From Crocinitomicaceae bacterium (GTDB lineage: Bacteria; Bacteroidota; Bacteroidia; Flavobacteriales_D; Crocinitomicaceae), in NCBI GenBank assembly GCA_020436025.1, contig JAGQYP010000025.1:1-50672 (forward strand): a stretch of DNA of 50,672 bases, written 5' to 3'. The position numbers were made by a program, and so were the translations under genes. Shown piece after piece: positions 24,272 to 31,835 of this stretch (the stretch's first letter is position 1; each line of letters opens with the position of its first letter). The notes under the pieces were generated by a model that made no database searches, was not told the DNA's origin, and saw nothing but the letters and a program-made list of their open reading frames with translations.

Positions 24272-27200
24272 ATGAATTACGTTGGTGAACATACTTTCAT
24301 AGGTCAGTTAGGAGAAGCTTTCGTTATACTGGCTTTGACTTCAGCTTTATTGGCCGGAGTAGCTTATTTGATGGCCTTCCGTTTAGAAAAAACTCCAGAA
24401 GAAAATTCTTGGAAGAAAATTGGAAATTGGTCTTTTACCGTCCACACAGCTGCAGTACTCGGAATTGTCTCCTGTATTTTTATCATGCTGGTTGGCAACT
24501 ATATTGAATATGATTATATCCAAAAACATTCCAGCAAAGACATGCCTTTCAAATACATTCTGGTCGCCTTTTGGGGTGGACAAGAAGGGAGTTTGACCTT
24601 ATGGGCATTTTGTCATGTACTGGTAGCAAGTGTTTTCAGATTTACCAATCGAAAAAGTGAATATAAAATCCCCGTAATGGCTGTAATTTCAATTGTGCAA
24701 GTCTTTGTGACAGCTGTACTTTTAGGAATAGAGTTTGGAGATTACAAATTAGGAGTCAGTCCATTTCATTTGCTAAGAATGGAAGACGGTTTAGGAGAGC
24801 TTTGGGCTTCTATTCCGAACTACTTAGAGATTGATCCCAATTTTAAAGATGGGGCCGGATTAACGCCTGCTTTGCAAAATTATTGGATGATTATCCACCC
24901 ACCGACATTGTTTACAGGTTTTGCATTGACTCTCATTCCTTTTGCTTTTGCGATTGCGGGGATGTGGAAGAAAGATTATTATGGGTGGATCAAGCCTGCC
25001 TTACCATGGACCTATTTTGGTGTAGCCATTTTAGGAACAGGGATTTTAATGGGAGGAGCTTGGGCATATGAATCTTTGAACTTTGGAGGATTTTGGGCTT
25101 GGGATCCTGTGGAAAATGCTTCTTTGGTTCCATGGATTTTTCTTGTGGCCGGAGCGCATGTCATGTTGATCAGTAAAAACAGAAAAAAATCAGCTTATTC
25201 CTCGATTTTGCTGACTGCTTTTTCATTCATTTTTGTCATTTATTCTTCTTTCCTGACAAGATCTGGAGTCCTTGGAGATTCTTCTGTACACTCTTTTACA
25301 GGAGACGGTATGACAGAAGAGTTTGTGATCATGTTGGCCTCTTTCACCATCTTGATTTTATGGTCCATGCTAAGTTCGAAGAATCTTAGATATATTCTGG
25401 TTTTTTCTTCATTAGCCGTTTTAGTTCTAGCCGCTTTCACGAATATTTCAGAGACGAAAGTCATCGTTTTTAGTTTGTCCATGCTGATCCTAGTGGCTTT
25501 CCTGGTTTTAGGAAACTTATATGGTATTCCAAGAGACAATGTTGAAGATTCCATTCTATCGAGGGAATTCTGGATGTTTATTGGGGCCTTACTTTTGCTG
25601 GTTTCGGCATTTCATATTGCTTTGACCACTAGTTTACCGGCCTTTGGGTTGGTTTTCGATACTGAGTGGAAATTATATGGAGATAATGTAGATAGAAATC
25701 AATTTTACAATAAATGGCAGTCGCTTTTTGCCATTTTCATTGTGCTTTTAGTTGCCATTAATCAGTATTTCAAATGGAAAAAGACCGACGGACAGAAGTT
25801 CATCAAACAAATTGGAGTACCTTTTTTACTTTCTCTGTTTATCGGAATTCCCATTGTAATCTATTATGAATTCAACGCTACTGAGGTTCATTTGAGTATT
25901 CTTTTAATTGCTTCCATTTTTGCCATTTTCGCCAATTTGGATTATTGGTTGCGCATCCTCAAAGGTAAAATGAATCATGCTGGTGCTTCCATTGCACATT
26001 TTGGATTTGCCATGCTGATTGTAGGAGCAGTAATTTCCATGGCTAAACAAGAAGTCATCTCGAGAAATACGACGCATTACATGATGCAGGGTATCGACAA
26101 AAACCTGAAAGAAAATGAAGACATGCTCATCTTTAGAGGTGATACGGTGGAGATGAATGATTTCTATGTGTATTACGGGAATGAATATATTGAAGAGGAA
26201 TACATTTATTACTACGATATTGAATACTTTGATAAAGTAAAAAGAAGATACGGAAAAGGGGATACGGTAAGATACAAAGGGGTAGTGTATGTAGCAAATG
26301 AGGATCATGAAGCTTCAGATAATTTTCTTGCTGATTTGGAAGCCAAGAAATGGACCTTTGGAGGACAGCACGAAGACAATGCCTATTTCAGTTTTAGAAA
26401 ATGGAACCCAACCATGCCAGGAGCATTTCAGTTTAGAAATAATCCGAGAGTTTTACTGGATCTAAAGAATTTCAGATCGAATTTTCCAGAACCAGGTACC
26501 AGACACTATTTGAGCTACGATATTTTTACTCACGTAAGACTTGCAAAGCTGGATAAGCAAAAGTATTTGGAAGTAAGCGGAGCAACAGATGAAATCAATG
26601 GATATTTTCAAGGATTTTCTTTAGAAGGAGCAATTGGTGATACCATGTACATTCCTGGTCATATGGTCATCTTGGATTCAATTTATCCTTTACCTCCTGA
26701 AAGCAAGGCTAAGCACGAATTACTTGCAAATGATGTTGCCATTGGAGCTAGATTGAAATTTAGAGAATTCAAGGAAGAATCCAATCGTACCTATACTTTG
26801 GAAATCGTAAAGGCTTTCAGAGATGATATTGAGTTACCAATGGTATCCAAAGTTGCGCCATTGCGAATGGCTTTTAAATTGGAAAGCATCGACTTTGGGA
26901 AGAAGGAAGAAGAAGTTGAACCAGGTCACGAAGGACATGATCACGGACCAGGAGAGCATGGGGAGAATGAGAATGAGAAACAGAATGAGGGTGAAGTGGC
27001 ACATGAGCACAATCATGATCATGACAGTACGCATATGCAGGATTTAACTCCGGAAGATAGTGCGATGATTCAGACTATTCTTTCGCATCCAACGATGGTG
27101 GATAGTATTGCTCAAAGGGTGAAAACAAACCCTTACTTGGAAGCAAGAGTGAAGATTGACGCCATGGAAGAAGAATATTTGATCATGAAAGCCATCATTT

Positions 27201-27307
27201 TCCCATGGATCAATCTACTTTGGTTAGGAATTGTAATCATGATGATTGGGACGATCATGGCTGTCATTTATCGCGTAAAATCCAACAAAAGGGGCGATGC
27301 CAATTAA
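24272..27307 (+). CDS. ccmF: Heme lyase CcmF (CcsA-type), with a histidine-rich loop
   Basis: Transfers heme from CcmE to apocytochromes. The 1011-residue protein is long for CcmF (E. coli about 650). It has some 14 membrane helices; the WWD heme-handling motif is GGFWAWDPVENASLVPW, and flanking histidines occur in MIIHPPTLFTGF and AHFGFAMLIVGAV. A periplasmic domain of some 330 residues precedes the last helix. Near its end (about residues 884-921) is a His/Glu/Asp-rich run containing HEGHDHGPGEH and HEHNHDHDSTH, which looks like a flexible metal-binding loop. Overlaps the DUF2520 gene by 11 bp. Confidence 0.92.
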   Translation: MNYVGEHTFIGQLGEAFVILALTSALLAGVAYLMAFRLEKTPEENSWKKIGNWSFTVHTAAVLGIVSCIFIMLVGNYIEYDYIQKHSSKDMPFKYILVAFWGGQEGSLTLWAFCHVLVASVFRFTNRKSEYKIPVMAVISIVQVFVTAVLLGIEFGDYKLGVSPFHLLRMEDGLGELWASIPNYLEIDPNFKDGAGLTPALQNYWMIIHPPTLFTGFALTLIPFAFAIAGMWKKDYYGWIKPALPWTYFGVAILGTGILMGGAWAYESLNFGGFWAWDPVENASLVPWIFLVAGAHVMLISKNRKKSAYSSILLTAFSFIFVIYSSFLTRSGVLGDSSVHSFTGDGMTEEFVIMLASFTILILWSMLSSKNLRYILVFSSLAVLVLAAFTNISETKVIVFSLSMLILVAFLVLGNLYGIPRDNVEDSILSREFWMFIGALLLLVSAFHIALTTSLPAFGLVFDTEWKLYGDNVDRNQFYNKWQSLFAIFIVLLVAINQYFKWKKTDGQKFIKQIGVPFLLSLFIGIPIVIYYEFNATEVHLSILLIASIFAIFANLDYWLRILKGKMNHAGASIAHFGFAMLIVGAVISMAKQEVISRNTTHYMMQGIDKNLKENEDMLIFRGDTVEMNDFYVYYGNEYIEEEYIYYYDIEYFDKVKRRYGKGDTVRYKGVVYVANEDHEASDNFLADLEAKKWTFGGQHEDNAYFSFRKWNPTMPGAFQFRNNPRVLLDLKNFRSNFPEPGTRHYLSYDIFTHVRLAKLDKQKYLEVSGATDEINGYFQGFSLEGAIGDTMYIPGHMVILDSIYPLPPESKAKHELLANDVAIGARLKFREFKEESNRTYTLEIVKAFRDDIELPMVSKVAPLRMAFKLESIDFGKKEEEVEPGHEGHDHGPGEHGENENEKQNEGEVAHEHNHDHDSTHMQDLTPEDSAMIQTILSHPTMVDSIAQRVKTNPYLEARVKIDAMEEEYLIMKAIIFPWINLLWLGIVIMMIGTIMAVIYRVKSNKRGDAN

Positions 27308-28058
27308 GTCGGTTGTCATAGTAGGAACCAGAAACATGGCTGAAAACTTGATACGTGCTTTTCAAACAGCCGTTATTCCTGTAATAGGAGTTTTTGGTCG
27401 CAACGAAGAAAGAATCCATCATTTAACGACAACCTATTCACTTTCAAGAATTACAAATCTGGGAAATATTGATAAGGAAAGTTTGGTAATACTCGCAGTG
27501 TCTGATGATGCAGTGGAAGATATATCCTCCCAAGTAGATCCCGAAGCCAAAGTGGTGCATACCAGTGGTTCAGTACCAATGAATGCCATACAAGTGGCAA
27601 ATCGAGGTGTATTTTATCCCTTACAAACGATGACTTCCGATCGAAAAATAGATTTCTTCAAAGTTCCTGTTCTCATCGAGGCAGAAAATGAAGCACTTCT
27701 TTTGGACTTGAAGATGATGGCGACACGCATGACCGATAAACTGCATGTGATCGATTCGGAGCAAAGAAAAAGAATTCATTTGGGTGCAGTGATCCTGAAC
27801 AATTTTGTGACAGAACTGGTTAAGCTTTCAGGCGATTATATGAATCAAATCGGCGTAGATCAAAAATTATTGAACCCTTTGTTGGAGGAAACAGTTGAAA
27901 AAATAAAAGATCTTGGTCCTGCAAAATCCTTAACCGGGCCTGCAAGGAGAGGAGACAAGCAAACAATTCAATCTCATTTAGAGATGTTGGATGGAGATCT
28001 TAAAGAAGTATATCAAACCCTTTCGAATATCATTTTAAAAGAGAATGGAAAACTATAA
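27297..28058 (+). CDS. DUF2520 Rossmann-fold protein
   Basis: A 253-residue protein with an N-terminal NAD(P)-type Rossmann fold and a helical C-terminal domain (LGAVILNNFVTELVKLSGDY), like ketopantoate-reductase-related DUF2520 members. VVHTSGSVPMNAI and GVFYPLQTMT are typical of the family. The dinucleotide loop reads VGTRNMAENL instead of GxGNxA: the second glycine is replaced by arginine, so cofactor binding may be altered. Substrate unknown. It overlaps ccmF at its start and the KdsC-like gene at its end (14 bp). Confidence 0.88.
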   Translation: MPIKSVVIVGTRNMAENLIRAFQTAVIPVIGVFGRNEERIHHLTTTYSLSRITNLGNIDKESLVILAVSDDAVEDISSQVDPEAKVVHTSGSVPMNAIQVANRGVFYPLQTMTSDRKIDFFKVPVLIEAENEALLLDLKMMATRMTDKLHVIDSEQRKRIHLGAVILNNFVTELVKLSGDYMNQIGVDQKLLNPLLEETVEKIKDLGPAKSLTGPARRGDKQTIQSHLEMLDGDLKEVYQTLSNIILKENGKL

Positions 28059-28554
28059 GATCGGATTAAATAAGATCAAATGTTTGATTTTTGATGTTGA
28101 TGGAGTCTTTACGGATGGATCTGTTTATCTGTTTAAAGACGAAACAGTTCGAATATTAAATTCCAGAGACCGATTGGCTGTTCAATTTGCAGTGGAAGCA
28201 GGTTTAAAAGTCTTTGTAATTACTGGCGGGTATTCGGATGCGGTTAAAGCGGACTTGGAAAAATTTGGAGTAACAAATGTCTATTTGAGAGTCCAAGATA
28301 AGCTTAAGATCTACGAGCAAATACTTTCAGAAAACAATCTAGAAGATGAAGAATGCCTTTTTATGGGGGATGATTTACCAGATTTAGAAGTTCTACAACG
28401 AGTAGGCGTGAGTGCTTGTCCAGCAAATGCAGCTTCAGACATCAAAGAAATAGTTAGCTACGTATCCAAATACGAAGGAGGAAAATTCGCCGTAAGAGAC
28501 GTGATAGAACAAACATTAAGAGTTCAGGGAAAATGGGAGGGAGTGAAAAATTAA
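28045..28554 (+). CDS. HAD phosphatase, KdsC-like
   Basis: A 169-residue cap-less HAD hydrolase of the KdsC type, which removes phosphate from 3-deoxy-manno-octulosonate 8-phosphate in Kdo synthesis. The HAD motifs are FDVDGVFTDG (nucleophile aspartate), VFVITGG (motif II), the lysine in VQDKLKIYEQ (motif III) and MGDDLPDLEVL (motif IV). The first loop has SRDRLAVQFA, the form usual in Bacteroidota. In these bacteria a DUF2520 gene and a KdsC-like gene are often neighbours. Its last codon (Asn) and stop lie in the first unit of a heptamer array. Confidence 0.88.
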   Translation: MENYKIGLNKIKCLIFDVDGVFTDGSVYLFKDETVRILNSRDRLAVQFAVEAGLKVFVITGGYSDAVKADLEKFGVTNVYLRVQDKLKIYEQILSENNLEDEECLFMGDDLPDLEVLQRVGVSACPANAASDIKEIVSYVSKYEGGKFAVRDVIEQTLRVQGKWEGVKN

Positions 28555-28618
28555 AAATTAAAAATTAAAAATGAAAAGTGCAAAATGAAAAGTGCAAAAT
28601 GAAAAGTGCAAAATGAAA
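28549..28618. repeat. 10-unit heptamer array with 14-nt higher-order period
   Basis: AATTAAA x3, AATGAAA, then AGTGCAA/AATGAAA alternating three times, all in one 7-nt register. The first unit contains the last codon and stop of the KdsC-like gene. Further heptad words (AAACTCT twice, ACATTCT) follow to about 28655. Confidence 0.88.
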
Positions 28619-28656
28619 TACTAATCACTTTAAAAACTCTAAACTCTACATTCTAA

Positions 28657-28698
28657 ATTATCTCCCTATCGGTCGATGAGCTCGCTATCGCTCGGTTC
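28657..28698 (-). repeat. GC-richer 42-bp dispersed repeat, copy B
   Basis: Reverse complement of 17949-17990 with one difference. Flanked by heptad words on both sides (AAACTCT before; CTCTACA after), and located between two convergent genes. Confidence 0.85.
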
Positions 28699-28710
28699 TA
28701 CACTCTACAC

Positions 28711-29166
28711 TCACTTGATTCTCGTCCAATTTACAGACTTTCCGAAAAGTGTGATTCCCATGTAGCCGGTAAGTTTTATTTTATTTCTATCTAGCAATTC
28801 AAGTTTAGCAGAGTAGGTGTTTCCAGATCGTGAATCGTAAACTCTTCCTTTGATCCATTTTTTGTTCTCGGCATCCCACTGGAAGCCATACAGAAAATTC
28901 ATGTGGTAAATGGTTCTGGATCTTAGTTTTTCATCAGGATTTTTCAAATCTTTTGCTTTGGAGCCATCTGCTTTATAAACTAGCGGACCATCAAGCACTT
29001 TAGCAACAATGCTCCCTTCGGAAAGATAAAGTTCTACTTTTCCATTGGCTTCTCCTGTTTTTTCATCGTAAGTTCTCCAAATACCAACAAAGTCTGACTG
29101 CTTCCAATTTTGTGCGCTTAAACTTGAGAAAGCGATGAATGAAATAGCTAGGATTAATTGCTTCAT
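28711..29166 (-). CDS. DUF2147 domain exported protein
   Basis: A 151-residue protein with a signal peptide (MKQLILAISFIAFSSLSAQ) and one DUF2147 beta-barrel domain: FVGIWRTYDEKTGEANGKVELY, a middle stretch with lysine-rich turns, KWIKGRVYDSRSGNTYSAKLEL and LTGYMGITLFGKSVNWTR. Function unknown; members are periplasmic lipocalin-like proteins. Its start overlaps the end of the RND exporter gene by 4 bp, so it may act on the same ligand. Confidence 0.9.
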   Translation of the reverse strand: MKQLILAISFIAFSSLSAQNWKQSDFVGIWRTYDEKTGEANGKVELYLSEGSIVAKVLDGPLVYKADGSKAKDLKNPDEKLRSRTIYHMNFLYGFQWDAENKKWIKGRVYDSRSGNTYSAKLELLDRNKIKLTGYMGITLFGKSVNWTRIK

Positions 29167-31439
29167 TTTTTCTTGATTTTAGGATTGTAGAACATGATGA
29201 GCAATACAGGTAATAGTACCAAGTCACTAAGCAAGGCAAATAATAAGGTTAAACTAACTAAAATTCCAATGTAGAAGGATCCTAGATAGTCGGATACACA
29301 TAAGGTAAGGAATCCTCCACTAAGCACAATCGTAGTTAAAACGATGGCCTTACCAGTTCCTTCAAATGTGTTTTTCAATGCGATCATTTTAGAAAATCCT
29401 TTTTTCAATTCTATTCTGTATTTACTCAAGAAATGAATGGTGTCGTCTACAGCAATTCCAAAAGCAATGGTAAAAACGATTGAAGTAGAAAGCTTCAAGT
29501 CGATACCAAAATATCCCATAATTCCAGCCACCATTAAAAGTGGAATAATATTCGGAATCAAGGTTAATAGAATAATCATGAACGACTTGTACATTAATCC
29601 AATAATGATGCCAATGATCACAAAAGCAATGATCAATCCCATTAGCACATTATTCACTAGCATTTCATTGTTCAGCTCCATTAAATAGGGACCTCCAGTA
29701 ATGTGGACATCTAAAACTTCTTTAAATCTAGGTTGATCAATAAATTCTAAGAATTTGGCGTGGAGTGGGGCTGTATTGTACGATCCCATGTCTCCCATTC
29801 TCGCGGAAATTCTGGTTTCCGTTTGAGTAGAATCGATAATACGAGCGAGTTTGTCTTTGTCTGCATACCTTTTAATGTCTTTCAGAATTTTCTTCAAATC
29901 CTTGTCCTTCTCTGGAAGTTCGAAATATTCCTGCATTCCACCATGGTTACCCACATTGGTAGATTTGGCCATCATGGGGATGGAGAAGACCCCACCCAAT
30001 TGATAATTTTGAATGGCAAACTCTTCAATTTCATTGATCAGTCTCACAACATCGGGATCGTAGACAGATTTAGAAGTGTCTTTTAACTGTATACCTAATT
30101 CAAATGGTCTGGCACCAGCAAAATTACTTTCTAGGAAATTATAACTTGTCATCATCGGATTGTCTTCTTTCAAGTCCTCCATGATGTAATTGTTCGGTTT
30201 GATTAGAATGGTACCGTAAATGGAAACAGCTAAAATAATTCCAAAGGAAGTCAGTACTAATATTTTGTGACGAATCAGCCACAAGAACATGTCTCTTAAC
30301 TTATGATCCCATAATTTCCCTTCTTTGTAGGTATGATTCAGTTTAGGTTCTTTCATTAGATACAAGATGGAAGGCATGAATACCAAAGAAAGAATCAAAC
30401 AGAAAGCAACCCCAATGGCAGTGTACAAACCAAAAGTGATGATAGGAGGGATGTTAGACGTAGTTAATGAAACAAAACCGACAATCGTTGTGGTAGAAGT
30501 AAATACAAGTGCAAAACCTACTTCCTTTAAAGTTTTCTTGAGAGCTTCGTATTTATGCAAGCCTTTTCTAAGTTCCTGAAGGTATTTTGAAAGGAAATGA
30601 ACCACTCCACTAATTCCAACAACCATCAATACTGTGGGTAGGGCATTGAGCACAATATTCAGATTTTTACCTGTTTCACTCATCAGTCCCACAACAAAAA
30701 CTACTGTAATCGCGACCACACCAAAAGGGATAAGGATGCCATACCAGGATTTAAAGGTTATAAACAAAAAGATGATGATTAGGACGACGCTAGCCGCAAC
30801 AAGAATAACAATTTCTGAACTTGTAAGGTCAGTGAAGAAAATATGCCCTACAATTCGTCCACCCATATGGGTTTGATCGAATTTAAACTCTTCAATTTTC
30901 TGATCTAAATCTTCCAGTAACGTACGCGACTCTTCCACATCGAGATTGTCTTTGTGTTTGAGGTAAATAGAAATAGATTTGGCATCAGAAGAAATGAAAC
31001 TTCCAACCATGGTGGAGGATTTCATCAATTGCAGCGAATCATTGCTGAGTTTTTCTTTGTCGTGAATATGGATGTAAGGAATCTCATAAATAGATCCAAA
31101 CATGTCCTTAACAATGAAATTCAGATTGGTAGGAGACTGTACAAATTCTATGTTTTTAACTTTGCCTAATACATTAGTAAGACTGTCAACTTTAGTTAAA
31201 AACGCTTCATTAAAAACCCCTTCCTCGTTATGAATCCCGAGAATTAAAAAATCATTTTCAGAACCAAATACTTGTCTGAAATGCTCAAAATATTCACGGT
31301 CATCTCCTTCTTCAGGGAAAAATTTATCGAAATTATGATCGACCCCAATTTTGGTTGCGAAGAATATTTGAACCCCTGCAATCAGTGTAAATAGTGTGAT
31401 AAAAAGTATGCTCTTTTTCCGTGTAAAGGTCATTCTCAA
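29163..31439 (-). CDS. RND/MMPL family transporter
   Basis: A 758-residue inner-membrane protein with twelve predicted helices in two similar halves, each led by a periplasmic domain: one helix, a loop of about 190 residues, five helices, then the same again. The second half has GIAVDDTIHFLSKYRIE and the first GVVHFLSKYLQELRKG, the MMPL/hopanoid-exporter signature. This subfamily moves lipids or lipid-like molecules and does not need an adaptor protein. The acidic N-terminal loop has FFPEEGDDREYFEHF, common in the family. A second in-frame ATG follows two codons after the first. Confidence 0.9.
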   Translation of the reverse strand: MRMTFTRKKSILFITLFTLIAGVQIFFATKIGVDHNFDKFFPEEGDDREYFEHFRQVFGSENDFLILGIHNEEGVFNEAFLTKVDSLTNVLGKVKNIEFVQSPTNLNFIVKDMFGSIYEIPYIHIHDKEKLSNDSLQLMKSSTMVGSFISSDAKSISIYLKHKDNLDVEESRTLLEDLDQKIEEFKFDQTHMGGRIVGHIFFTDLTSSEIVILVAASVVLIIIFLFITFKSWYGILIPFGVVAITVVFVVGLMSETGKNLNIVLNALPTVLMVVGISGVVHFLSKYLQELRKGLHKYEALKKTLKEVGFALVFTSTTTIVGFVSLTTSNIPPIITFGLYTAIGVAFCLILSLVFMPSILYLMKEPKLNHTYKEGKLWDHKLRDMFLWLIRHKILVLTSFGIILAVSIYGTILIKPNNYIMEDLKEDNPMMTSYNFLESNFAGARPFELGIQLKDTSKSVYDPDVVRLINEIEEFAIQNYQLGGVFSIPMMAKSTNVGNHGGMQEYFELPEKDKDLKKILKDIKRYADKDKLARIIDSTQTETRISARMGDMGSYNTAPLHAKFLEFIDQPRFKEVLDVHITGGPYLMELNNEMLVNNVLMGLIIAFVIIGIIIGLMYKSFMIILLTLIPNIIPLLMVAGIMGYFGIDLKLSTSIVFTIAFGIAVDDTIHFLSKYRIELKKGFSKMIALKNTFEGTGKAIVLTTIVLSGGFLTLCVSDYLGSFYIGILVSLTLLFALLSDLVLLPVLLIMFYNPKIKKK

Positions 31440-31562
31440 AATTTGAATCGGCTAAAATATTAAAAATATCGGTGAATGAACTATTTAATAAAGGGTTTTC
31501 CGAATATTGTCTAATACATTTCTTCGGAAATCATACAGTAACTGAGATTACGAAAAGTAGGA

Positions 31563-31592
31563 GAAAAAAAAAGCCGCCTCTGGAGGGCGGCT
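31563..31592 (-). terminator. Strong minus-strand terminator with no gene upstream
   Basis: AGCCGCC (31572-31578) pairs with GGCGGCT (31586-31592) around a 7-nt loop. On the minus strand the hairpin is followed by nine T residues. The nearest minus-strand gene upstream of it is more than 1.7 kb away beyond the GH2 gene, so it ends a transcript that starts inside this gap, or one I cannot see. Confidence 0.7.
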
Positions 31593-31597
31593 AAGAC

Positions 31598-31658
31598 TAC
31601 TTTGTTGCTTTAAGATCGCCCCGGGCGGGGGACCTAATGAAAATTTACTTTGTTGCTT
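31598..31658. repeat. 13-bp direct repeat pair
   Basis: TACTTTGTTGCTT at 31598-31610 and again at 31646-31658, 48 bp apart, enclosing a GC-rich CCCCGGGCGGGG block. Confidence 0.7.
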
Positions 31659-31663
31659 ATATA

Positions 31664-31692
31664 TGTAACACTAAATTATATAATTTGTTACA
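31664..31692. repeat. 13-bp inverted repeat
   Basis: TGTAACA + AATTAT on the left pairs with ATAATTTGTTACA on the right; only a CTA bulge breaks the match. It can form a long AT-rich hairpin or serve as an operator for a dimeric regulator. Confidence 0.6.
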
Positions 31693-31706
31693 CTCAAAGG
31701 GCTACT

Positions 31707-31733
31707 TTAACAATACTTAACAGAAGTTTAACA
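31707..31733. promoter_or_regulatory. Three helically phased TTAACA words
   Basis: TTAACA at 31707, 31717 and 31728, spaced 10 and 11 bp, all in the same orientation, so on one face of the helix. A possible regulator-binding array about 75 bp upstream of the GH2 -7 box. Confidence 0.4.
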
Positions 31734-31807
31734 TTTTCGCATTCCTAAGTAAGCATAGGAAATATACTATTTTTCAGTGTTTTAAAGGATAAATATTAAA
31801 TATGTGT

Positions 31808-31815
31808 TAAATTTG
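31808..31815 (+). promoter_or_regulatory. Candidate -7 box for the GH2-like gene
   Basis: TAAATTTG, full TAnnTTTG match, 20 nt before the GTG start at 31836. No TTG at the expected spacing. Confidence 0.4.
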
Positions 31816-31835
31816 CAGGCGTCAATTGATTATCA

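Larger units (their letters stand above)
31440..31835. other. 396-bp divergent intergenic region with several structured elements
   Basis: No ORF is supported on either strand. From left to right: a TTCCGAA/TTCGGAA pair (near 31498-31528), a minus-strand terminator (31563-31592), a 13-bp direct repeat (31598-31658) around a CCCCGGGCGGGG block, a 13-bp inverted repeat (31664-31692), three phased TTAACA words (31707-31733) and a TAAATTTG box (31808). Confidence 0.65.

Noticed and set aside
24883..25071. ORF within ccmF in another frame
   Set aside because: Shadow of a long, conserved reading frame; composition follows the ccmF codons.
26834..27034. Minus-strand ORF opposite the CcmF histidine-rich loop
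   Set aside because: It arises because GAT/CAT-rich codons read ATG/ATC on the other strand; no promoter or conserved pattern.
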